From a virus: a stretch of 64,000 bases of DNA. The DNA lies in IMG/VR virus record IMGVR_UViG_3300003323_001224, positions 1 to 64,000 of that record. The stretch is one strand, 5' to 3'. The notes under the pieces are model-generated. The model worked only from the letters and a program-made list of their open reading frames with translations, did not search any database and was not told the origin of the DNA. A program made the translations under genes and the position numbers. Shown piece by piece: positions 16,401 to 25,250 of this stretch (positions are counted from its first letter, which is position 1; the number at the start of each line of letters is the position of its first letter).

Positions 16401-16803
16401 CCAACAGCAGAACTACTGCCAATATTATGGCGTTCAATACTTCCCCGCTGTTATGTTTTTATGCAACCAGCAATTGAACAAACCCAGGCTTCCGAAGAAT
16501 ATCAGCGCGGAAGCAAACAAGCCCCCGTCTTTTGTATACCTTATGACGCGCTACCCCTATATCCAGGCTACGGATGCTTTAAGTTCAGATTTTGTGAACA
16601 AAGAAGGAATATTCTATGCCGATGTGATGAGGAATAAATTAGATCCGCGCTTCAACAATGAGTATGGGAAGGCGTTGGTTGCCGGTGAGGAACTTAGAGC
16701 TACGGCCATCTATGTAATGGCGCAATGGGATGCTACACAGGGCAACATACAGGTAAAATTTTTCAACATCTCCTATGCGCTTAGTCTGGGACAACCAGTA
16801 TGA
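13447..16803 (+). CDS. Large tail/stabilisation protein (1118 aa)
   Basis: Very long beta-rich protein with repeated short strands and motifs such as V-Y-W-T-D-D-L-N-E-P-R-R-I-N-I near residue 135, as in the large propeller-like 'stabilisation' or nozzle protein of crAss-like phages and functionally like podovirus tail protein B. No signal peptide. It directly follows the tubular protein and is closed by a hairpin. Probably forms the tail hub around the tube. Confidence 0.6.
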   Translation: MQHEKNYWEGLLNADDGDAFIQLTEYINCTDFRFGILPDQNVSKQLQANGGTALIPNAGLPSGENITIGIAYDDPHKRTVYFTWNSLAEHCIWCFDQYAGVIYKILSSSQVTGGLSFDKDHLIHSARVANGCVYWTDDLNEPRRINIDAGIKMNQSGYITSTMPYISPLSQAIITVIRRQPGLPPNAIPFTSSVLADRTGLESFTFSYRYIYRDYESSTLSAQSSAVLFNSDGNPNNAINASIPFAEHIDQDVIEIDMVANYLVTGGAFIIHSWRKSIASDAAEIAAHNNGTTPLTYLFYNNTAGIALDLAYANKIFDVVPIASKTLELAKNRLYFANILTGYTSPTTTSLNFAPITIDFDGSGSVITGEWFLLKYVTFTGFVSTYVLQTTHNFIEYPPGAVQIFTWSTTVPPFPTSVNFTDLTFRGNSPFQAAKSLNSAALAVASYIDQGRSSNILSAPSPSNNFGTVFKSNAQYQIAIHFKDNYGRECGAVTLPAFTLNTPDTGLTTSTFYKYITWSLSNANAVNEIPDFAYYYSIDITKCLRTRFFVQSLGAMIYAAKDADGNYTFTTTTYSLQNFGIAIDLTILNAYGMGYLFTQGDFVELYVNGNLQVLPVIAQSAQYVICKLADVGTLSPATGIFEIYTPYQSQANEPFFEQGQLYTILNPGTPSKMYSAVSGNLSGDVTILRRDNSGAIYFTEAMSPQDKMYKYWFTNAGRPIFVDYIGQVRKTSSYQFSNTFIAGSQNNGLSTFDALDSGDIGSDFGAIQKLQLSSKVQKIGSVMLAICDGPATASMYLGENTLISQTGDAVVAQANTVVGSIHELKGAFGTLHPESVLEFRGNIYWFDVQNGKVVQYAENGLFAISNYKMSRFWKLFSDQYKAMTAEQIEALGNRPFIFSCVDPQSEDLLFSVPKVLQSAPNGNLPDYPSIPYPFDIYDGIGKTLVYKLTAQPNRWQGSYSFQPDYMFYLGNELYSFKNGELYIHNQQQNYCQYYGVQYFPAVMFLCNQQLNKPRLPKNISAEANKPPSFVYLMTRYPYIQATDALSSDFVNKEGIFYADVMRNKLDPRFNNEYGKALVAGEELRATAIYVMAQWDATQGNIQVKFFNISYALSLGQPV

Positions 16804-16807
16804 AGAA

Positions 16808-16827
16808 AGCCGCATGGATATGCGGCT
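16808..16827 (+). terminator. Hairpin terminator after tail hub gene
   Basis: AGCCGCAT, loop GGAT, ATGCGGCT: a perfect 8-bp stem four bases after the stop codon, followed by CGATTTAG. The weak T-tract suggests partial termination. Confidence 0.6.
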
Positions 16828-16886
16828 CGATTTAGTGTAATGGTTCTGAAACCACTATAGACTGAAGCAAATGTACAAAAAAAATC

Positions 16887-17609
16887 ATGAACCCACTCAG
16901 CTTGCTCAACTTAGGTGTAGGAGGCATAGGCGCCATTGGCGGTCTTGTCAATATGTTCGGCAGCGGCAACAAGCTGGCGTCGCTGTATAAACAGGACCCC
17001 ACCTACACGGCTAACCCCATCGCCAACCAACGCATGGGGATGGCGCAGACCCTGCTGAACGCCCGCATGCCTGGGGCTACAGCGATGGAGCGTAATATAT
17101 ATGGTAATCAGGCAAATCAATTAGCTAATGTCAACAGAAATGCGACAGATGCCAGCCAGGCTCTGGCGTTAGGTGCCGCTGCACAAGGGCAAACGAATCA
17201 GGCATTTCAAAATCTGGGCACACAGGAACAGCAGGACTATTATAATAGGTTGCAGAACCTAACCAGTGCACAGCAAGGGGTGATCGCTGAAGGGGATAAG
17301 GTGTATCAAGATAAAGTACGGCGCTTTAACGACTTGGCTTCGTTGAAGGGCGCGCAGATGCAGAATACACAGAACGCATGGAACAGTCTGGCCAATCTGG
17401 GATTTGGCGCTGCCGGCATATCTTCTATGTGGGGTGGGGGCGGCGCTGGTGGCAATAACAGAATGGTAAATCCTTCTGCCGCAGCTAATAGTTTCATGGG
17501 CATGAATCCGGCTGCAACTGGCAATTCTGTTGGCGGGAGTTATGCGCCCGGCTGGATAAACCCCTATGCAGCTCAAGGCATGAATCCTACGTGGATGCAA
17601 CAATTTTAA
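16887..17609 (+). CDS. Putative internal virion (ejection) protein, 240 aa
   Basis: Hydrophobic glycine-rich N-terminus (G-V-G-G-I-G-A-I-G-G-L), then a long Gln/Asn/Ala-rich helical region, then a second glycine-rich hydrophobic stretch near residue 180 and a flexible tail. This is the usual composition of small podovirus core/ejection proteins that enter the host envelope. It precedes two larger ejection candidates by a few bases. Confidence 0.55.
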   Translation: MNPLSLLNLGVGGIGAIGGLVNMFGSGNKLASLYKQDPTYTANPIANQRMGMAQTLLNARMPGATAMERNIYGNQANQLANVNRNATDASQALALGAAAQGQTNQAFQNLGTQEQQDYYNRLQNLTSAQQGVIAEGDKVYQDKVRRFNDLASLKGAQMQNTQNAWNSLANLGFGAAGISSMWGGGGAGGNNRMVNPSAAANSFMGMNPAATGNSVGGSYAPGWINPYAAQGMNPTWMQQF

Positions 17610-17613
17610 GAAG

Positions 17614-19512
17614 ATGGCACTTAATGCGAATGAATTTATTTTACCCGGTTTTGGCGGCGGCGATCCAGCTGCCGCGCTCCAGACCTTCGGCAATAAGCTG
17701 TATTTGAGGAATATGCAGGCTGAGCGACTTCGCCTTGCTAAAGAAGGTAAGCGTCAACAGGCTGGCAAGTTCCTAGAGGACTACCTTTCACCTAAAGACT
17801 ATTTGACGGGAACCGCCTATGATCCGGTCATCAACCAGGGATTACAAGCTGCATTACAGCACGGGGCTGCATTAGCTGAGCAGGGGGCGGATATACCGCA
17901 GCTGTTGACGCAGCTTGGCCCCATGATGGGGCAGATTACTGAGTACAGTACAAAAGCAAAAGCGATCAATAGTCAAATTGACAATCAGATTAAAGAAATG
18001 CGGGCCATGGGTTATGCGGGTCATGACTATATGAAAGTGGCGGACATGGCCCGTAAAATGGCCTTTCATCAGTTCGACCCAAATACGGGACAAGATGTAG
18101 GGCTAAATGAAATTTCCAAGGTTGACCCATCGGTAAATTGGGTGCAACGTGCAATTCAGGAACATCCGGAAGAGGTGACAACGGCTGAAGGGCTAGACCA
18201 GTATGTGAAGAATTATCCGCAGGTAAAAAACTCTACGGATGCAACGACTTATACGCCTAGTGGACAAATGAGTCGGAATAAAGTGAATCTCGTTGGACAG
18301 GGCTATTTGCAACCGGAGGTAGATGAAAGAGGAGTTGTAACAGGGTTAGTGCCCGCCTACGAGCATGCAACAGATCAGGGACAACCTATTTTGCACGACT
18401 TCGTAAATAATGAAGGCAAGCATGTAACTGCTCCTGTCCGTTTATTGGATGAGGGATACTTCAATGAAGCAGTAAGTCATAAAGGCATCGGCGATTGGCT
18501 GAGAGGACAGGTCAAACAACATCTTAATGAATACCAAACACGCACCGGTCAGCCTATAGACATGAATAGCGTGCAAGCGCATCAGGTAGCGAGGGCTATA
18601 ATGTACGATGAACTGAAGCGCCGCTCTCCCGGCAGCATCCAGTACCAGGATGTCATTGGTAAACCCAGCGCCGCGCAGGTTCAACTGAACACGTTTGGCG
18701 ATAAGCGGCAGCAGGCATACGACAATACGATGGGGAAAATGGATGCTTATAATGAATTGGGCATCCCTTACCCTGGAGCGACAAAGAGTGAAAAACCTTT
18801 GAATCCCATTGAGACAATACACCAGTTGTTCAAAAATAATGAAAACTATCTCACAGGAGATTTTGAAACAATTAATGGCCATGACGTGATAGATGTAACA
18901 CCGAATTTCAAAGGGGGGCTTTTCAAATTTGGAAAAGGGCAAAGTGGAACTTACTCTCATGTTTACTTTGACCCACGTCGTCGTAAATTAATGTTAGAAG
19001 ACGCTGAGGGGGGTAAGATTGTCGAACAGGGCGAACAAGGGTTAAAGGAATTCGCTAAGAAAATTGCAGCTGTGAATAATGTAAATCCAGATGTTGTAGA
19101 TCCAAGCTTTAGAAATGCTGGGTATAACAATAAAAATCAGACATATTCGAATACAGATTTGCCTGCTGCTATACAACAGCGATATACAGATCTTGCAAAT
19201 GAAAGAGAAGCGAAAATAAATAAGAGTATTGATGATTTTATAACCAATAAAAATTGGGATGCCTTGAAGGGGATTAAAACCCCTCAAGGAAAAATCACAG
19301 ATGTCAGTAGCGCATGGTATGGCGGTAAGTACAAAATAGAATATAAGGACAAGAATGGCACTACACAGGTAAAGCGAATTAAAGATAAGGCAGAGCTTGA
19401 GCAGTTTATTAAGGGAACAATAAGCACTTCTCAACCAGCAACCGCAGTAAAATCGGATAGCACATCCAAAAAAGAACCTTCGGATATAGACCTCATTAAT
19501 AAATATCGGTAG
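17614..19512 (+). CDS. Putative internal virion (ejection) protein, 632 aa
   Basis: Mostly helical, Gln- and Lys-rich, without recognised enzymatic motifs. It starts 4 bases after the previous gene. It ends in two successive TAG codons, and the frame then runs CAA-ATG straight into the next gene, so amber readthrough would fuse the two. A spacer near the old end of the CRISPR array (43965-43994) encodes a peptide loosely similar to residues 206-215, too weak to call a protospacer. Confidence 0.55.
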   Translation: MALNANEFILPGFGGGDPAAALQTFGNKLYLRNMQAERLRLAKEGKRQQAGKFLEDYLSPKDYLTGTAYDPVINQGLQAALQHGAALAEQGADIPQLLTQLGPMMGQITEYSTKAKAINSQIDNQIKEMRAMGYAGHDYMKVADMARKMAFHQFDPNTGQDVGLNEISKVDPSVNWVQRAIQEHPEEVTTAEGLDQYVKNYPQVKNSTDATTYTPSGQMSRNKVNLVGQGYLQPEVDERGVVTGLVPAYEHATDQGQPILHDFVNNEGKHVTAPVRLLDEGYFNEAVSHKGIGDWLRGQVKQHLNEYQTRTGQPIDMNSVQAHQVARAIMYDELKRRSPGSIQYQDVIGKPSAAQVQLNTFGDKRQQAYDNTMGKMDAYNELGIPYPGATKSEKPLNPIETIHQLFKNNENYLTGDFETINGHDVIDVTPNFKGGLFKFGKGQSGTYSHVYFDPRRRKLMLEDAEGGKIVEQGEQGLKEFAKKIAAVNNVNPDVVDPSFRNAGYNNKNQTYSNTDLPAAIQQRYTDLANEREAKINKSIDDFITNKNWDALKGIKTPQGKITDVSSAWYGGKYKIEYKDKNGTTQVKRIKDKAELEQFIKGTISTSQPATAVKSDSTSKKEPSDIDLINKYR

Positions 19513-19518
19513 TAGCAA

Positions 19519-22500
19519 ATGGCAGAAGAGGAGATTATAGCATCCCCAGAAGAAGAGCAGCAAGTCGATGACCAGCCTCAAGGCCCTGGTCCAGGCCCTC
19601 AATTACCTGAAGCTAATCAAAGGGAGCTGGCCAATATAATACGAAAGATGCAGGCGGATAATATTCCGGACGATAGGATCAAGTCAGTTGTGCATACTTA
19701 CTATAGCAAATATGCAACAGCCCCTATTGAGCAACCGAACTATAGACAGATCCCCCGAGAACAAAGACGCCAGGAGGGCGTAACTCCCACTCAGCAAACT
19801 GAACAGCGCTTGGATATCAGCCAAGATCCGAACGCTGTCGCCCGCAGGGAACGATATGGTAACATGCGCAAGCAGGCCATCCAGGAAATAGAAAGTCCCG
19901 AATGGCAGAAAAAGATATTTGGGGGCGAAAGACCCGCATTGACAGATTATCCGGATATGCCCGTGCAGGCTTTTCAAAAAGTAAATCCAAAAGCGCTGGA
20001 TGAGTATCTCAATACGGTTGATCTCGACCCTGCTAATAAATATTGGCTACGCAATCAGCTATTAAATTATGGTAAGTTCCGCCAGTCGCAATTTTATGTT
20101 GAGCAAAGAGCAAAGGCAAAGATTGACGCTATGCCGGAAGCCGATCGTAATAATGAGGTGCTTGTCAATAAGGCCTATCAACAAGCTTCTCAAGAATTTG
20201 ACAAGCATGAGACGGATGCGATAGCTAATAGGCTTAATAATATCGGCCTGGATGACAGACCGCTGCGAGGTTCATCGCCCTTTCACGATCAGATCACCGG
20301 GGCTAACAAGGCGCTTATGGGGGTTATGAATTATGCTGCTGACTTGGGACAGCAGGTAAGCTCCATCTTGGAGCTGGGGCATGTGCCTGGATTAAGCGAT
20401 TTAGGGTACAAGCTCAAAACAACTGCTGATAATCTAAAAGCCAAAAATGAAATTCCGCAAAATGGGGAAGCAGGGAATTTACTTGCTGGAGAAATTCTTC
20501 CCATGGCGTTGGATATGGAAGCGCTCCGTAGGCTAACGGGAGCAGCGGGAAGACCATTATATCGTTCACTAGCGGGAGCAAGAGCTTCCGGGACATTAGG
20601 CAAATTCGCCGAGGGGGCTTTAGGAGGGGTGGCGGTAAGCCCCGTGAATAGTTATATCATCGCCCATCAATACTATAATGATCTGGTTAAAAACGGGGAA
20701 GAGCCTGGCAAAGCGGCTACGAAGGCCGATCAGCTGCTGGGTAAAAACCTGGCGACGGACATGCTAATGACGCCATTGCAAATGGGCTTGTTGAAAATAC
20801 CGGCAGGAAACTGGATTAAGAAAGCATTGCTCGTTGCTCCAGCTGAAGGGGTTGTCGCCGGCACCCATTTCACTTTACAGGATTTCAATCAAAAGAGCAC
20901 AGAGAATCCGGCCATGCATATCATGGATTACCTGGGAAATGGAGAATGGAAAAGTCCTTTCATAACTGGCGCAGCTTTGGGAATGCTCCAGAAGAGCGCT
21001 GTCGATGCGATGGAAAACTGGAGTGTGAATTCCGAAAGCAGGAATATGTTTTCGTTTGGTCGCCAATATGGCGGCGATGTGCGCCGTAGTCTCCCCAGCA
21101 ATGAAACGATAGCGAACAATGTACTTGCCGCTATGGAGATAAAAGATGTGCCTAGAAGGACCAATGAATTAAAGGAGCTTACCAATACGTTGCACGAAGA
21201 GGGCATCTACTCCAAGAAAGAACTGGACATTGTTGATGGGATTATAGATGATGTGAGCGCCGTAAAAGATAAGGTGCCAAAATTTGGCTCACCGCAGCAG
21301 CGAATGGCGGTATTTAATGAATTACTCAACATCCATTCTACAGAGAAATTTCTTGCTCAAGCCGGAAACGAGGCGGGCGAAAAATACATTAATGAATTCA
21401 ATAAAGCAAGTCAGGCCCGCATTCAGCGCATTTTAGCCGGTGAAGAACCATTGTATTTTATTAACGGCAATGAAACAAACAAAGAGCAATTGTTAAGAGC
21501 ATTGAATGAAAACCCGGAACTACTCGAAAGCAAAGGTGTAAAAATTGATATTCATAACGACCCTACTACGATAAAGCAAATTGAACAATTAAAAACGGAA
21601 AGAGATGCCATTCAAAAGCAAAGCGCAACAGCGCCTGATGTTCGCCCTGCATCCGACAATAGCGAAGCGATGGGCGGACGAAATGAAGGCGAACGGCCAG
21701 TCGATCAAGAAGCTGCCGGAGAAGAAACAGGAGAAGAAGAGCTGAATAAAATGCCTGGAGCAGATAAAGTCGCTGAAGAAATAGACAGCGGCAAGATTAC
21801 CGATGATGACCTGTTACGCACTATACAATCGTCTATCAATGAAACACAACAATCATTACAGGAACTTCCTGAAGGCGCTCCAGCAGAAGCCGGAGGTGAT
21901 CAAACTAATGGAGGGGTTGGACAGGGAAGCGAGACGGAGGGTGCTGCATCAGTCCTTCCTGAAACTGGCGAAAGGGCAACACCTGGAGACCAGGATACAG
22001 GCACCGAACCCCTATCCAGTGATACAGGCACCGCAGACGAGGCTGGGGTAGTACAAGAGGCGGGCATGCCATCCGCCTACATTCCGGAGTTTTATGAACA
22101 GGATGTAAAACCAACACTCAAAAACATCTCTGAGAATATTAGCGATGCCTATAACCTACTGAAAAGGGCCTATGATCCTCGTGCCGGTGTTTCAGAAAAG
22201 GCGTTGACGCATATCATGAAGGCGCTGGGCGATCGCAACCACGTTATGGCGATAATGGATGCCGGAATGCGCTCTTTTGAAAAGATGTTTAATAAAATGC
22301 CTGATCAGGATCGGATCGATTTTATTGATCGCATGAAGCGCGGTGTGCCACAGGCGACGCCAGAGCTGGATAAAGTGGCAAAGCTGATTCGCGGGTTGGA
22401 TGACGCGCTGTATTCGGAGCTAAATAAATTCAAGGCGAATATACCATGGAAAGAAAATCACTTTCGGGTATTATGGAAAGAGATCCCTGGTTCAAAAAGC

Positions 22501-24660
22501 GGGAAAGAGCAATTCTTTACTGGTAACCGGCCATTTGAAGGCAACCGTGGCTTTATGCACCGGGCCACGCTGGCGGATATGTCAGAGGGGATTAAGCGAG
22601 GTGGTGTACCTGTGTCAACCAATCCTATTACCATGTTTAAAATAGCCTACGCGGATGGCATGAAATACATCACCGCGCAGCGCATGTGGGAAGGTTTGAA
22701 AAAGGATAAGCTCGTAAAATTTGTTCGGCTGGGGCAAGATCCGCCAGAGGGATTTGTTAAGCTCAATGATCGGTTGGCGAATGTGTACTTCCGCACCCCT
22801 GGAGAACAAACATTGCAGTCAGCTCCAGCAGCAAATGCGATGCCGCATAAACCAGGAACAGTAATACCCATACCTGAAGGCCATGCTGTTTATCAAGGGC
22901 AGCTCCATGAAGTTGAATACAAGCCGGGTGTAGGACCTGTGAAAGCTGGTGAATATTGGATCGACAAAGGTGCCGGCAGGCTATTGAATAATTTTCTTTC
23001 GCGTGATCATATTCGAGAAACCCGTATAGGCCGTGGTCTAATGGAGATCAAAAATCTTTATACAGCAGCTGAATTGGGATACAGTGGCTTCCATGCACTA
23101 GCTGAAGGACTGGAAGCGATAGGCTCACAGATCGGCACCGGCATTCGTAAAATGGTTAACCTCGGGGATTTTAAAGGTGGGGTGAAAGACATCATTACGT
23201 CGCCCGCTTCGTTGAAAACAACAGCCTCCTTAGGGGCAAGAGCGATAAAATATGCAACGAGTGAACAATTCAGGCAATCCAAAATGGGACAAGAATTCCT
23301 TCGGAGGATGCCTGACATAGATCAATACATCGATGATATGTTCCAGGGCGGTGGATTATTGAAACAGCATGAGGATTTTCAAGCCAAAACAAAAGAGATT
23401 TTTCAAGAACAGTTTAATAAAAAAAATTATATCGGAGCTGCTGTACGGGCGATTCCCGCTATCAATGATCTGGTAATGAGTCCACTTTTTCAAATTTACA
23501 TTCCACGCCTTAAAGTTGGCATGTTTATGAAAGAATTCCCGCTAAGACTTCAGGAAAATGCCGAAAGATTAGCAAAGGGAGATGTTACCCGGCAGCAGCT
23601 GGCGCGAGAAACAATTGATTTCGTTGATGACCGATTGGGCGAAATGAATTTCGATAACCTTTTTTGGAATAAGACGTTCAAAACTGCTCAACAATTCTTT
23701 TTACGTTCAGTTACGTGGAAATTGGGTTCTATTAGAGCCATAGGTGGGATATTACCAGAGCAATTTCGCGAATTCAAGGCAGCGGCGGATGAGGGGCGGA
23801 AACCCAAATTAATGCCAAAAGCAGCTTGGGCCTTGGGCCTCGTGACGATGCAAGTAGCTTTAGCTACGCTCATTCAACATATGCTTGCGCATAAAGATAT
23901 CGAATCGGGAACAGATCTCGTAGCGCCACAGATCAATCCGGATGATCCTACTGAAAGAACAGTATTGCCGACCTATATTAAAGACTTCCTCCACATCTAT
24001 CATAGCGCCACGTCCAAAGATAAACTTAGCTACATTACCTCATCGACAGCGGGGCAGCTCAGTAAACTGTATGACTTATGGCAGAATAAAGATTTCTATG
24101 GATATGAAATACGGGATGCGAATGCAGGCTTCTTAAAGCAAGCGGAACAATCGCTGTTATATGTAGCCCCTAAACCTTTTTCCGCCTCTTCTACCTACGA
24201 AATGATTAAAAGTGGCGAACCCTGGAGCAAGGCACTTCTCAGTTTTGCTGGTCTACAAAAAGCACCTGGGTGGTTAACCCACACCGATCTTGAAAACAAG
24301 ATCATGGAATTGTACGGCGAAAGAAATGCTGGCACGAAGCCTTATAATGAAAGGGAGGCAAACCAGGTAAAGAAAGAAATTAGGCAATTATTCAAAGAGG
24401 GGGAGAATGATGCGGCTCACGAAAAACTGGATCAGGCAATTAAAGGAGGCATTATCCGTAGGTCACAAGTTAAAAATCTCGTGCAATCTGCTCGCAAGAG
24501 CGGGGACGCCTCTCAATATTTCTTTTCCCGCCTGCCTTTTGACGATAAACGGGCTTTATACGAAGACATGAACGAGGAAGAAAAAAAGATCTACGACCCG
24601 AAAGGCAAACTAAAAGCACAATTGGAACAATTGCAACGCGATAAAGAAAAAGAAGAATGA
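19519..24660 (+). CDS. Giant internal virion/ejection protein (1713 aa)
   Basis: Largest protein in the window. Disordered acidic N-terminus (P-G-P-G-P-Q), alternating helical domains, a hydrophobic glycine-rich segment near residue 370, a long disordered acidic linker at about 700-850, then a folded C-terminal half with a probable membrane helix near residue 1440 (A-W-A-L-G-L-V-T-M-Q-V-A-L-A). Large multi-domain proteins encoded beside the tail genes of podophages are usually ejected into the cell; no lytic transglycosylase motif was recognised. ATGA overlap with the next gene. Confidence 0.55.
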   Translation: MAEEEIIASPEEEQQVDDQPQGPGPGPQLPEANQRELANIIRKMQADNIPDDRIKSVVHTYYSKYATAPIEQPNYRQIPREQRRQEGVTPTQQTEQRLDISQDPNAVARRERYGNMRKQAIQEIESPEWQKKIFGGERPALTDYPDMPVQAFQKVNPKALDEYLNTVDLDPANKYWLRNQLLNYGKFRQSQFYVEQRAKAKIDAMPEADRNNEVLVNKAYQQASQEFDKHETDAIANRLNNIGLDDRPLRGSSPFHDQITGANKALMGVMNYAADLGQQVSSILELGHVPGLSDLGYKLKTTADNLKAKNEIPQNGEAGNLLAGEILPMALDMEALRRLTGAAGRPLYRSLAGARASGTLGKFAEGALGGVAVSPVNSYIIAHQYYNDLVKNGEEPGKAATKADQLLGKNLATDMLMTPLQMGLLKIPAGNWIKKALLVAPAEGVVAGTHFTLQDFNQKSTENPAMHIMDYLGNGEWKSPFITGAALGMLQKSAVDAMENWSVNSESRNMFSFGRQYGGDVRRSLPSNETIANNVLAAMEIKDVPRRTNELKELTNTLHEEGIYSKKELDIVDGIIDDVSAVKDKVPKFGSPQQRMAVFNELLNIHSTEKFLAQAGNEAGEKYINEFNKASQARIQRILAGEEPLYFINGNETNKEQLLRALNENPELLESKGVKIDIHNDPTTIKQIEQLKTERDAIQKQSATAPDVRPASDNSEAMGGRNEGERPVDQEAAGEETGEEELNKMPGADKVAEEIDSGKITDDDLLRTIQSSINETQQSLQELPEGAPAEAGGDQTNGGVGQGSETEGAASVLPETGERATPGDQDTGTEPLSSDTGTADEAGVVQEAGMPSAYIPEFYEQDVKPTLKNISENISDAYNLLKRAYDPRAGVSEKALTHIMKALGDRNHVMAIMDAGMRSFEKMFNKMPDQDRIDFIDRMKRGVPQATPELDKVAKLIRGLDDALYSELNKFKANIPWKENHFRVLWKEIPGSKSGKEQFFTGNRPFEGNRGFMHRATLADMSEGIKRGGVPVSTNPITMFKIAYADGMKYITAQRMWEGLKKDKLVKFVRLGQDPPEGFVKLNDRLANVYFRTPGEQTLQSAPAANAMPHKPGTVIPIPEGHAVYQGQLHEVEYKPGVGPVKAGEYWIDKGAGRLLNNFLSRDHIRETRIGRGLMEIKNLYTAAELGYSGFHALAEGLEAIGSQIGTGIRKMVNLGDFKGGVKDIITSPASLKTTASLGARAIKYATSEQFRQSKMGQEFLRRMPDIDQYIDDMFQGGGLLKQHEDFQAKTKEIFQEQFNKKNYIGAAVRAIPAINDLVMSPLFQIYIPRLKVGMFMKEFPLRLQENAERLAKGDVTRQQLARETIDFVDDRLGEMNFDNLFWNKTFKTAQQFFLRSVTWKLGSIRAIGGILPEQFREFKAAADEGRKPKLMPKAAWALGLVTMQVALATLIQHMLAHKDIESGTDLVAPQINPDDPTERTVLPTYIKDFLHIYHSATSKDKLSYITSSTAGQLSKLYDLWQNKDFYGYEIRDANAGFLKQAEQSLLYVAPKPFSASSTYEMIKSGEPWSKALLSFAGLQKAPGWLTHTDLENKIMELYGERNAGTKPYNEREANQVKKEIRQLFKEGENDAAHEKLDQAIKGGIIRRSQVKNLVQSARKSGDASQYFFSRLPFDDKRALYEDMNEEEKKIYDPKGKLKAQLEQLQRDKEKEE

Positions 24661-25250
24661 GCGGATTATATAATAAGAAGTCGTTCGAGCATTGTCAATT
24701 CAACCCAATGCATACAGGGAAGATGCTACAGGCCTTTCCTGTGATTAATGAGATCATATTGCCTGAATGGGTTGATGATATGCTGGATACGATCATACGC
24801 TATACCATCATGGTATATGATCCTAAGAGCCCGTTGACGGTAGGAGAAAGAGATTTAAACTACCGCAAAGGGATCGCCATGGAATTGTTAGAAGTGACAG
24901 ATGAGGAGACCATGCAAGCCTTTTACACTTGCAACTATCCGAACCTTGTTGAATTCACTGTAAAATACCTGATCCGATTTATACGCAGTCGCGAATGGGC
25001 AGCTATCTGCGCATTTGAAGCCAAATATTGGGAGGCCATTAAGTTGATTATGCTACCCATTTCTACTGATAAGTCTGACAAAGAGCAGTTAGAAGCCGCC
25101 AATAAAAAAGATGTCTTATCAGCAAGCATAGATGAAGGGTTAAATAAACTGGACCTCTATTACCGCAGGTTCTTCGGCGACGATGAAGAGATGCTCAATC
25201 GCGCGAAGCGGCGTCTTACACCGGAATTAATGGCCGGAAAAGTTACGTAA
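24657..25250 (+). CDS. Hypothetical packaging-region protein (197 aa)
   Basis: Helical soluble protein immediately upstream of the terminase large subunit, in the slot often used by a small terminase. No helix-turn-helix is clear; a tryptophan-rich middle (R-E-W-A-A-I-C-A-F-E-A-K-Y-W-E-A) and an acidic helical C-terminus are visible. Small terminase is possible only by position. Confidence 0.5.
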   Translation: MSGLYNKKSFEHCQFNPMHTGKMLQAFPVINEIILPEWVDDMLDTIIRYTIMVYDPKSPLTVGERDLNYRKGIAMELLEVTDEETMQAFYTCNYPNLVEFTVKYLIRFIRSREWAAICAFEAKYWEAIKLIMLPISTDKSDKEQLEAANKKDVLSASIDEGLNKLDLYYRRFFGDDEEMLNRAKRRLTPELMAGKVT

